Shown piece after piece: positions 22,267 through 32,400 of a DNA stretch of 64,000 nt. The translations under genes and the position numbers were made by a program. The notes below the pieces were generated by a model, which was not told the origin of the DNA, searched no databases, and saw nothing but the letters and a program-made list of their open reading frames with translations. Each line of letters opens with the position of its first letter. The stretch's first letter is position 1. Origin of the DNA: Lasiodiplodia sp. COLG20 (Eukaryota > Ascomycota > Dothideomycetes > Botryosphaeriales > Botryosphaeriaceae); the NCBI GenBank assembly GCA_009801085.1, contig VNWV01000006.1:2779689-2843688 (forward strand), in the 5' to 3' direction.

Positions 22267-23258
22267 TCATAGCGCACTCCCGGAACCCCCAAGGTTGCCG
22301 GAGACGAAGACGACTAGCACGGCAGCATACGCTGCCGTTGCCGCGAAGATCTCGGCCCGCTTGGCATTGGTAAAAAGGCTTAGGCTAAGCGCAAAGAAGA
22401 TCGTAAAGCAAGCGACCGTTCCAAGCCTGGCTCCGGGGCTGGAGATGAAGTAGAGGGATGTTATTGCTCCAATGAGCAGGATTGCCGCCACTGCGGAGCT
22501 CACGAAAGCGACGACGCGAGCAACAGCTTGTTCCTGGAAATACTCGGCCCCGTCGATTGATGTCCGGTTGTTCTTTCCGAGCCGGCCCCAGTGGTCCTGC
22601 AGAAATCTTGAGAATGGGTCCTTGTCGGCGGGTGTTCGGAGTGCTGCGAGATCTTGTTCATTTTCAAACATCGTCTGGGCTTTTCCGAGAATTCTGGTTT
22701 GGTACTGTTGCCCGGTCGATCCAGGACCAGTACTTGGGAAGCAGAACCATTTGCGTAATGCTGAGAGTGCATTTGCTCGCGGCCGATCGAGTGCGGCTAT
22801 TTGCGACTGTAGTAGTAGTGCTTCATCTGCCCATGGTCAGTATTTTCGTTCCATACGGCGGCTTCGGCCAGCCACCTTGTGAAGACGACAGTAGACTTAC
22901 GATATTCCTTCAGCTTTTTCTGAATCTCTACCTGAACCTCCATTACTGCTCTTACTGGACCTTCGTCTTCCACTGATTTCTCCAGAAAAGTCTCCCATCT
23001 CATTTGTGACTTTATCAGATCCGGTTCCCTACTGCGACGTATCTCGCCGTCAAGCCTTTTTAACTTTTCCTCCAGTTCTATTAGTTGACACTGTAGGAAG
23101 AGCAGGTTCCGAGCGCTTAAAATGTCGAACTTGCGGTAGATGAACGTTTCACTGTCCGGGTCCTGCGCCATCCATCGTGCCAGCGCTGGGTAGCCGTACT
23201 GTCGTAAGCCAAGCTCGACCTCTTCAAAGGATTCAGACTGCGCCGGTAGAGTGTGCAT
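22267..23258 (-). CDS. DUF6594-type fungal membrane protein
   Basis: Two exons (23258-22901 and 22826-22267; 74-bp intron) give 305 residues. Features in order: an N-terminal YGYPALARWMAQDPDSETFI segment, FDILSARNLLFLQCQLIELE leading into a coiled coil (to about residue 120), HEALLLQSQIAALDRPR, then FLQDHWGRL, and a C-terminal membrane region with two or three helices (VAFVSSAVAAILLIGAITSL; LGTVACFTIFFALSLSLFTN; AEIFAATAAYAAVLVVFVSG). This order matches DUF6594, a family expanded in filamentous ascomycetes. No biochemical role is known to me. The gene starts 413 bp from, and is divergent to, the tandem-retropepsin gene, so the pair may share a promoter. An ORF upstream in another frame (23117-23416) is a shadow. 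Confidence 0.85.
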
Positions 23259-23671
23259 CGTTCTAACTTGTTTCTAAAGTCGGGTTGGTACACGGCGAAA
23301 TCGAAAACTTTGGCGAGGCTCTGGGAATATGGGTGAGGGGCTTTCGTGTCATCGTAGGGGCTGAGCAGGTGGGGGCATCGCTGATTGGCTCGGGCAGAGC
23401 GACGAGGCGCAGTCATCAGTCAGCTACACCAGTTGTCATAGCCTCGTTCATTTCCATTTTCACCTTTCCCGATCGCATTCCAGGAAGACCACTTCCTTTG
23501 GTCTGAGACGTGCCCTCGTCTTCGGCCTCACTGCGTCGCGTCAGACATCACCCGTGGATCGTACCTCTCGATATCGAAGCCGTTCCGAGGTCATTACCCC
23601 TCTAAACGAGGGCACTGCCGTTTCTCCATGCAAGCCGATCAAACACATTTCTTCCCATAGGAACCTACCCT
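23259..23671. promoter_or_regulatory. Shared divergent promoter region
   Basis: These 413 bp separate the start codons of the DUF6594 gene (-) and the tandem-retropepsin gene (+). The short head-to-head spacing suggests a bidirectional promoter, which is inference. I did not identify specific factor sites. Confidence 0.4.
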
Positions 23672-26166
23672 TTGCCCGCCATGAATTCGGACCCCGACTT
23701 TCGCAGATCCAACATGTGGGAACGGCTTTCTCTACACAAACTGGCTGGCTGGCTGAAGAAGGACGAGGTTGGAGCCCCGCCGGCTAACGGCGAGCAGGAG
23801 TCTGGCAACGAGATGACCCAAGAGAAGCTAAATAAATGCTCGTCCCGTAAGGTGGTGCCCGGCTTGCCCCGGCCAGCCACCTTCAAACGACAAGGACAAG
23901 AGTCCGATCGACGAGACAGGCTGGTGCCCCACAGACTGGGCTATGACGAGCATAGAGCCATTTCATCCGAGCAGCAAGCGCAATCCGTTGATCGCCAGAT
24001 CGTTACACAGCAGGAACAGGATGCGAAGTGGATCTTGAACCTCAGCATGCACTTTAAAGACATGCCTGACCGGGAAAAGTTCTTCGTAACCTATGCTGAG
24101 CAACCTGATAGGTTAAGAAGAGTAACCGTGTCTATCGACTATCGTGATGTTGAACCGGAATCCCTAGAGGCTGATCTTAAGAGCTTGCATTACCAGCGAG
24201 ATAAAAGCGCCTGTATCTATGAAAGCATCCGAGATTCGCTGCCCGAAGTACAGTTTTTCGAGACTGTTACCAACCTGAGGCTGGAAACCTGTGAAGGACG
24301 CCTCCACGTTCACGTCACTGAGGACATGAACGACCGAGATTTCGACATTGTCTTTGGCAACAAGGCTACGGAAGCAATCTCGGATGAATCGACCTGGGAG
24401 AGCCGACTTGTTGACAAATTTCTGGAACGGGTGCGGCCTATGGATACAGTGTTCGTCCGAAGCTCAGTGCCATTATTGACGGCGGAAGACTATCAGGCCA
24501 CTGAAATGGCCTTTACCATCCTTCCGTCATCCCACCCAGAGGCTGATATATTCTCCAAGGATTACGAGCCCGATTTTAAGAATACAGACAACAATCCTTG
24601 GATGAAATGGATCAATTTTCAGAAGATCTTCAGCGATCGAAATGGCGAAGATGCCACAGCGTGGATCAAGACGAAAATGATCTTGTCGGTGGAGAAAGAA
24701 GTATACAGTACATCACAAACCGTAAATGGGTCAGTCAATACTCCATACGCTAACACGTGCACGAGCTGACAACCTTATAGTATTTGGGCGCACTTCAGTC
24801 AGGCCACCAGGGGCTTCGAGGATTTTCTGGGCTACGACAGCGTTTACAGTTGGTATTTTAGGAGAGCTGGGGCAAAAATCGTGAACACGGATGGGTAAGC
24901 CTACAGTCTATATAGCATAACTGCATGAACTGACAGCTTTATAGTGGCTTGATGCGCCGTATTGAGGTCACAATAGATGGGTCTCGAGGCGGAAGTTGCG
25001 TCCAGGCCAATCCGGACAAAAAATGCAAGTATTATATCCCAGGATTCTTGGGTGGTCAGTATGTCCAAGCCAATCCAGACACTGGCTCTTCTCACGACAT
25101 GATCTCCGAGAGCTATGCCGCTGCGAACAATTACCACATCGATTCGTCGGGTGCCGGGCCGGCAGATCTTCCAGGAGGCCGAAAAGCGTGGATGCTTGGA
25201 ACTGTAACACTTCCGTTCAGGTTCGAGAACGATACGAAAGAGTACTTGCGGAGATTCCAAGTCATGGAGGGGTTGTCATACAGTTGCATCCTCGGTAACG
25301 GTTTCCTGAAGTTGACCAAGACGCTTACTGTTGCAAAAAATCGCTTGGATCGCATTCGACGAGTGGCCAAAAGAACCACATCTTGGATCCCTCGATTGCA
25401 TCTGATTGGAGGCGTTCATGAACGTCTCCAAGGTACCTTGAATGGACATCAGATCTGTGCGCTCCCCGACACTGGCGCCGATGTGAATATTATTCGCAGT
25501 GATGTGGCAAGGAGGCTTGGACTCAAGATTTCGAGTGATCGCAGTCACCGGAAGCTTCTCGAGCTCGGGGATGGGTCGTTTGTCCGCACCCAGGGCACTG
25601 CGTACAATGCTCAATGGTCCTTTGGACCGCACGGATCCACTACCCCACTTTCATGCGAGTTCCAAGTCCTGGATGACATTCCATGTGATATCATCCTCTC
25701 CAACGATTTCCTTTTCGATAACAGCGTCTTTGAGCTCTATGAGCACTACCTCTACGACGCTTCCTCGATTGAGCAACTTGAGACATGCGCTCAGCTCAAC
25801 TGCATCACAGAGGTTCCCCTGCCGGAGCAGGAATTGGACGAGATGATGATGGATGTATACTTGCACGGCAATGAAGAGGATCGCGTTGCTGGAATACCCT
25901 CCATGGAACTGCCGCGCGTTGAACGTGTTCGGTTCAAGCTTAGCCGACAACGCTTCTCCCGTATCTTTACTGGGAATGCTCTGCCGACCGGGGCGGGAGG
26001 GAATACTCTTTCTCCAGGTGGTACAGCGCTTGATCCTCCTCTTTCACCCCCTTCAATGCCTCCACAACAGCCAAAGCGTCGCTGGATTGTTCGTGTCGTG
26101 CGCCTTGTCATCAGGCGCTCTGACCATGAACTCAGCATCTCCGCTTCACCTTCATCTGTGTCATAG
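23672..26166 (+). CDS. Fungal protein with two tandem retropepsin-like domains
   Basis: Three exons (23672-24729, 24781-24894, 24945-26166) join in frame to 797 residues. Residues 1-110 are basic and disordered. Residues 115-390 form a fungal-specific region containing LKSLHYQRDKSACIYESIRD, SLPEVQFFETVTNLRLE and GRLHVHVTEDMND. Two aspartic-protease-like modules follow: DTGSSHDMIS with Asp436 and a downstream SCILGNGFL, then DTGADVNIIR with Asp566 and CDIILSNDFL. The 130-residue spacing fits one retropepsin fold each, so the chain could form an intramolecular dimer. No reverse transcriptase, integrase or Gag follows, so this is a cellular gene rather than a retroelement. The last 110 residues are basic and proline-rich. 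MPAM and MNSDP (23681) are alternative starts. Activity is untested. Confidence 0.75.
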
Positions 26167-27183
26167 TACGCAGTGGTGGAAGCTATCGCCGCCGACTATG
26201 GTACATTCCAAGCACATATCTGGAGCTTCAAACATATCGAGGTGTGAAGTATTCCGTCTTGTCTCGTAGTGCTATTGCGCCCTTTGAGGTTGTTAGAGAC
26301 CAAGCGGTGTATGAGCAAGAGTAGCTCGTTCACGTGGAATATTGTTTAGCATGGCTTCATTTTTCACCAAAGCATTCTTTTGACGAACCGGGTGTATTGC
26401 ATAATATTCTCATCTTTCCTGTTTATTGCTTCTTGTTTCCTTGTAGTACGTCACTTGGTAGCGTACATGTCCTCTGTCGCCTGCAGGTATCGTATCGATG
26501 CTGCACACTTTCTTCAGCTTCTTTTCCTTCTAAGCAACTTCTTCTCGTAAGTAATACATATTTAAATGTTTATTCGCTACAGATTATTGAAAGGGCGTTT
26601 TGGTTTCGATGAATGCACAGAATAATCCATAAGCTATCTGTGGGGCAGCGTAGAATATATAAGTGTCAGTAGCTAACAAACAGCAAGCAACAAACCAAGA
26701 GAAGCGAATATCACGGAATTCGCCTGACACTTCGTCAAATTCGTATTCATATTGGTAGTATACTCGCAATAAACCACCCTTTCGTTATCATCAAGGCTTT
26801 AAGTCTGCTCTGATTACAGATTATTAGTGCTTGTAAAGCAACTCTTGAGATCAAACGGAGGCTTAACACTACATCACCAGCGCATGCAGGTGGCCTGTCA
26901 GGAACTAGCTCATTTCGTCTCACTGCCACTCATTCAGAACCAACAATACACAATATCACGTGCTAGATGTCAGAGAACACGAAACTCACTAGCCCAGAGA
27001 TAGCACGCAAGTCACGTATATATAGCAGCTTAGATTCCATAGTTAGAGAAGGCAGAGATTCGTTCTACGACATCGTGTCACAATTAAGGATATTCTCTAT
27101 CCATTTATAACATAATAATGCTGAGCTTAAATACGTAGAATGAGCGAGTTTAACTACAGTGTATGAAGAAAGCCACGGTTTGC
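26167..27183. other. Intergenic region, lower GC
   Basis: This region lies between the 3' ends of the retropepsin gene and the decayed NLR copy. It is AT-richer than the flanks and contains only short ORFs. I looked for remnants of the NACHT or ankyrin part of the decayed copy here on the minus strand and could not see any beyond about 27150. Confidence 0.4.
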
Positions 27184-28040
27184 CTAATTTGCAACCATCG
27201 GAATCAAGAAATTGATGTGTATTCCTTGATTAGGGACTCCGAAGAAAAGGATCCCGTTGATAGCGGAGAAATTTTGCCTGTCTTCCAAAAGCGTGCTTGT
27301 ACGCATGAGGTGAAGAGCCTGTACCCGAGATGTTAGCTACCTTTTCTTGCTAGCAGTGTCGAGGGCATAACTCACCTCTTTGATCACGATCCCGCCCAAG
27401 CTGTGGCCGAGCAGGACCAAGGGCTTCTCCGAATTGCGTCGGGCTTCTCTTACGGCATGTTGAAACTTCCTTCCAATGTCGTTCGCATTTTGGAAGGAGT
27501 CGCTGTCTTGAAGCTTGGAGTCATAGCCGTAAATGATGATCCTACTCTCCGGCATATCTTGTGCCAGCGTATCTCTCAACCACATGTAAGTGGCCCCTGG
27601 CTTCTTGAAAGATCCGAAGGCATGCCCGTTCAGACCGGATATCGCAATCAAGCTATAGTCTCATTAGCTTCGAGAAACAAAAATCTGGTGGATTATTCTT
27701 ACTCAAATCTCCAGTTCTCCTCGTCGGGGAATTGAAGCGGAGTACAGCCATGGAAATGTGTGTCAATAACCAACTCTATTTCCGTTTCAGAGTCAAGAGG
27801 GACCTCATAGCTCTGCTCGGTTACCCCACTTGGCTTTGGCAGATTTGGCGAGGGGCTTTGAAGGGTTAAAGTGGCAACCATCTGATCAGCCCGGGTCAGA
27901 TCTTTCGCAAGCGACTTGACTCGAAACTCCAGGCCGTCTGCGCACCCTACTGCCTTCTGTATGAGTTCCTTCACGCTTGTCCGTGATAGTCCGTCCGGTA
28001 TTCCACGGACTCGGTACGTCAGGTAGCTTTGGGAAGGCAT
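27184..28040 (-). pseudogene. Truncated copy of the NLR gene (N-terminal module + partial hydrolase)
   Basis: Exons 28040-27703, 27652-27376 and 27318-27184 give a 249-residue product. It parallels the first three exons of the intact NLR at 29475: LTYRVRGIPDGLSRTSVKEL matches its N-terminal module, DLIAISGLNGHAFGSFKKPG and LLGHSLGGIVIKE match the hydrolase, and NGILFFGVPNQG matches the following strand. Intron positions and phases are identical, and exon 2 has the same length (277 nt) in both. The frame ends at a TAG (27184-27186), after which a few codons still resemble the intact gene (ANRGFLHTL against PNRELLESL), so the stop looks like a disabling mutation. The NACHT and ankyrin parts and the later catalytic Asp and His of the hydrolase are missing. 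A short protein might still be made. Confidence 0.75.
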
Positions 28041-28418
28041 AATGAGCTTTTTCTTCCTCGCCTGCGCTCAGCCTCGTTGATTGTTGGGCCGGCGTCAACG
28101 TCCGCTTGCGCTTCCGCTTTCGGGGTCGTTCTGGACGTCTAATTAGCCGCTTCCAGACCAGATGTAGATAGTAGATACCGTCACTCACAGCCCATTCTGT
28201 GTTCACAGTGGAGATCCGTGTTGGCGCTTAAAGATACTCAAACGTTAGTGTGAGAATGAAGGTGGGGCAAGTCAGGCTGGGACTTGCAGCCACGGCGCTT
28301 ATGGCTCGCTACAGCCTCCGCTCAGCTCGCCCTCATGTCTGAATAAGCAGAAGATCAACATCACGTATACGACAATATTGATTCAGTGATATGTAGGTTT
28401 AAAGTCTTGTGTGTCTTC

Positions 28419-28439
28419 TTTTTTTTTTTTTTTTTTTTT
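28419..28439. repeat. Poly-T tract (21 T)
   Basis: An uninterrupted run of 21 T on the + strand at the left edge of the AT-rich spacer. It may be the A-tail end of an old retroposed insertion in the minus orientation, or simple slippage. Confidence 0.8.
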
Positions 28440-28912
28440 GGCAAAATAATGAAGTTTGAAAATCAGCATGTCTCCAGATTTCAACCCAACGCAGTCTTGG
28501 TAAAAAGCTAAGGGCCTCTTAAAACCCGCATTTCACAACGCAACATAGTTCCAGAACTAAAATTAGAAAGTTATTCTCTTTCTATAAATAAGAAAAGACT
28601 CGTAAGAATTTTTACATAATTCGATAATAGAAATAAAAATAAGCAAGCACTACCTATCGAATATAAAATTCTTAAACGTTGTATTCTACTTGCTTTCTTT
28701 TAAGCGCCACAAAAGTTCAACGAAAATAATTCTAATATTAGTAATATTGATACTATTGTATCTAAATTTCGATTTGTTCTAGGCGGGTAATATTTGTTTA
28801 TATCTCATTCAATGAGTTGCATTTGGTAATTGCCTTTTAAAAATTCGGAATTAGGCAATTATACAAAAAGTTCGGTCATTAGTTATAACCTAGTTACCTT
28901 CTCGCATACAGC

Positions 28913-29145
28913 CTCCTCTCGCAGCCGATGGCTAGCGCGAAGAATAGTAGGGGTGTAAAATATAGCGTAACTATGCCCTAGCTCTACCTTAGAAAAATGA
29001 ATATATACAAGTATTTGAAGCTATCGTCCGTACGTACATGTAGAATTTTTAATTCGACATTCTCGTCCGGACGATAGTGTCACCTACCCACGACATGAGA
29101 AAGAAAAAAATCCACGCTAGCTATCGGCCGCGAGAGGGGACTGTA
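28913..29145 (+). repeat. Dispersed palindromic element, copy B with inverted ends
   Basis: The right half (29055-29145) reads CGACATTCTCGTCCGGACGA, TAGTGTCACCTACCCACGAC, ATGAGA, an A-rich tract, CACGCTAGCTATCGGCCGCG and AGAGGGGACTGTA, matching copies A and C. The left half holds inverted counterparts: CTCTCGCAGCCGATGGCTAG at 28916 is the reverse complement of the right end, and GAAGCTATCGTCCG at 29017-29030 is the reverse complement of the CGGACGATAGCTTC form. The element is therefore a large imperfect hairpin. Confidence 0.65.
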
Positions 29146-29474
29146 ATAAGCCGTTTCATATGAGACGCAACCGAATACATGGGTGCCGTCTTAGCGATGT
29201 GGATCCTTGAACCCCACCTTCAAGCAGCTTAAGCGCCGTGTGACACGACTTTCAATTTAACCTTTCAAAAGCAGCCTGACCTCCTCAAGGCCCTTCTTCT
29301 CTATTTCAGGCCACCGTCTATTGCTTTCGTATGCGAATGTGTATGTGTCCGACCAATATTTTTGCAATCTCCATCCGATCGCGCGGCTCGGCATATTGGG
29401 CCGGTTTGACCCCTCTCGAATACACGCGCTGAAAACAAGCGGAGACTCCGACACACAAGTGCAGCACTACGGAT

Positions 29475-32400
29475 ATGGTGACAAAAAAGACATTCAGACT
29501 GCGTGGGGTACCTATCGGATCGAACGAGGAACATGTCAGAGACCTTGTACAACGTGCGCTTGGGTGTTCTGAGGATGTGAATATTCAAGTCCGATCGCTG
29601 GCTGGGGGCCCTTACCTTGAAGACGAGATGATGGCGACGTTTGAGATTTCCCCGATACCGGAGATTCTCAATCAAGATCCATACCTCAAGGTTAGGCTGG
29701 ATAGTCGTCACGAGCTCGAATTCGACTCGGACTTCATCGACTTTACAGCTTTGCACACACCGGCGGAGGGAGAGTGCACCATCGAGTGAGTGATCCTAGA
29801 TATTCAGACAGTTTTCTGCTATGCAGCTAAATGAAGTCAGTGTGGTTGCAGTTCCAGGACTGAACAGTCACGGCTTCGGTTCGTTCAAGGAGAGAGGGGG
29901 TAATTGGATGTGGCTGCGTGATGGCCTTGCCCACGACCTTCCAAATTGTCGGATACTGGTTTTCGCGTTCGACACACACTTGGTTGGCAGCCAGTCGTTC
30001 CAAAATATCGCCGATCTTGGCGGGAGACTACGCGCCGCTCTGAGTATCGTCCGGAGAGATCCCGAAAGGCCATTGGTCCTTATCGGCCACAGTCTGGGCG
30101 GTATTATCGTGAAAGAGGTATGTTGTTCTTATTAAGTAAGAGCAAATTGACAAGTAAACTAAGCACTTCTGGGTTCAGGCAGTCAATTCAATGGCAAACT
30201 ATGATACCAAGATTGAACAAGATCCCTTTCGTGCTCTTGCAGGAATCATACTCTTTGGAGTCCCTAGCCAGGGAATGGCAATAGGATCCTTGGTGTCAAT
30301 GGTTGGGGATGGCCCCAACAGAGAACTCCTCGAATCTTTGGGGCCGAATTCGTACGGGCTTCGCTACATGAGCAGGACTTTCCTCAGAATACTTGACTCG
30401 CAGGACTCTTTCTACGTTGTCAATTTTTTTGAGACCAGGTTGTCACCAACTGCAGTGTACAATGTACGTGTTATACGGTTCGTACCGGCAATTACAATTA
30501 CTGATCCGTTCCGTAGGAAAAAACGCAGAAATGGACCATGTCAGGTCCCCTTGAGCTCTTAGTCAGCTCTCTCTCCGCTACACATGGACGACTGATTGAT
30601 ACAGAAAAGAACTACAACTATGATGTTGATAGTACTCATAGCGGTCTTGTGAAGTTCGCATCTCGAGAAGAACGTCCTTACAGGATCGTTGTGGAGCACC
30701 TGAAAAGGATGAAAGACTTCAGATCGCATGGCTGGACTGGCTTGAAGCGCGGTGGCTGGAACCAAAGTATATTACCTTGACATTCAAATGTTTTGCCGAT
30801 TACTGACTGGATCAAAGGTTGTTCGATTTCTTTGGGGGTTGAAAAGCAAACGCCATGCGTGGTTCAACTCAATCCAGCCCCTCGCACTTGTGAATGGTTG
30901 CCGAACCACGTAAGCTTCACATCGTGGCTTTCCGAGCCTTATGGTCTTCTGTGGATTCGAGGAAATCCTGGATCCGGAAAGTCAATGGCCATGAAGGCAC
31001 TGCTCCATCACATACAATGTGCTACAAGCGTCAATACATCTGTAGCCTCTTGCTTCATACAGGCTACAGGGTCGCCATTGCAAAAGACTCCGCTGGGCGT
31101 GTACCGATCTCTCATCCACCAACTTTACCAGGAATTTCCAGGGGCATTCGCGGATTTGACAGAAATGTTTAAGAGAAGGGCCAATGAATTGGGAGAGGTG
31201 AATGGAGAATGGGCCTGGACACCCGAAGAAATGCTTGAGCACCTTTCCCAAGGTCTAAGAATTATATCGCAACATTATCCGATTTTCATCCTCATTGACG
31301 CCTTGGACGAGTCTGGAGAAGAGTCGGCCAGAGAAATCGTGGAAGCAATGAAATCATTCTTGTCAGATCTCGATTGTTTGGCACAGCTCAGAATCTGCAT
31401 CTCATGCAGACACTGCCCACCAATCACTTTGGACGAAGGAAGAACCATTATTCTTGAGGATTCGAATACCGATGACATCAACCAAGTCGTTGGCACACGC
31501 TTGAAGGAATTGAATTTCACACCAGCAGAAAATCAGCTTTTACAAGAAGAGATCCTTCAAAGGTCCAATGGCATCTTTCAACGGGCTTCCCTTGTGGTTG
31601 ACACCATAATCGACTCTCGAAGGCGCGGCTTTGAATTCAAGGAAATCCTCCCGCTAGCTCAGGAGCTACCGACAGACCTACACCAGCTTTACAAGTTCTT
31701 GCTGCAACGAAAGCAAGCCCCCCTTCCAAGCAAACCGGAGCATTCTTTACACGAACAACAATGTACCTTGAAGCTCTTCCAGTGGGTTCTGTTTGCGGCC
31801 CGGCCATTAACTCCCATTGAACTTCGGCAAGCTCTGATACTCGATGAGTGCATGAGTGTCGAGGAGAGCATCGCCGAGTGTCAGACGGATAATGGCTCCA
31901 TTCATCTGGATCATTTGGCTCTTCGAGTCAAAGATCTGTCAAAGGGCCTCGTCCACCTATCTGGATCATTTATTTCCGGTCAAGTCCAGTTCATCCATCA
32001 ATCTGTCCCTGACTTTCTTACTGGTCCTGAAAAGATCCTGGAATCCCTGTATCCTCACCCCACCATCCCAATGGAACGGCTCGCCCATTTCCGACTGTCG
32101 AGGTCCTGCCTGAGATACCTATTCATGCTTGCAATCACAAACGATTCCAGCACAGAATCTTCCCTTGACTGGCTTTCCCTTTATTCAAGGCAGAACAATG
32201 ACACCGATACGTCAGTCAAAAGACTACCGAGGCCTGACAACTTGGAGTTCCCAGAACAGAGTGAGGTCCCGCGTGACAATCTGACACTCGTCAAGCACAG
32301 CTTTGACAAGCTTCCACTCATACTATACGCATGGAAGCATTGGGCATTCCATGTTGAAAGCGCTCAGAAGCAAGGCTTTGAATTCCCGGCTGGGTTTGAT

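Larger units (their letters stand above)
28041..29474. other. AT-rich spacer between the two NLR-related genes
   Basis: This 1.4-kb head-to-head spacer contains both promoters, a 21-base T run (28419-28439), a distinctly AT-rich stretch with many TAA/TTA words (about 28380-29050), and dispersed element copy B near its right end. No intact ORF is present. The AT-rich part could be a degenerate transposon or RIP-affected DNA, but I cannot identify a source. Confidence 0.5.

Noticed and set aside
23672..26166. Retrotransposon origin of the protease-like gene
   Set aside because: There is no reverse transcriptase, RNase H, integrase, Gag knuckle or LTR around it, and the gene has regular spliceosomal introns and a fungal-specific N-terminal region.
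26167..27183. Remnant NACHT/ankyrin sequence downstream of the truncated NLR copy
   Set aside because: No Walker or ankyrin motif could be read on the minus strand, even allowing for stops.
28380..29050. Named transposon or transposase remnant
   Set aside because: AT-rich sequence suggests decay, but I could not read a transposase motif or terminal repeats beyond the small palindromic element, so no family is claimed.
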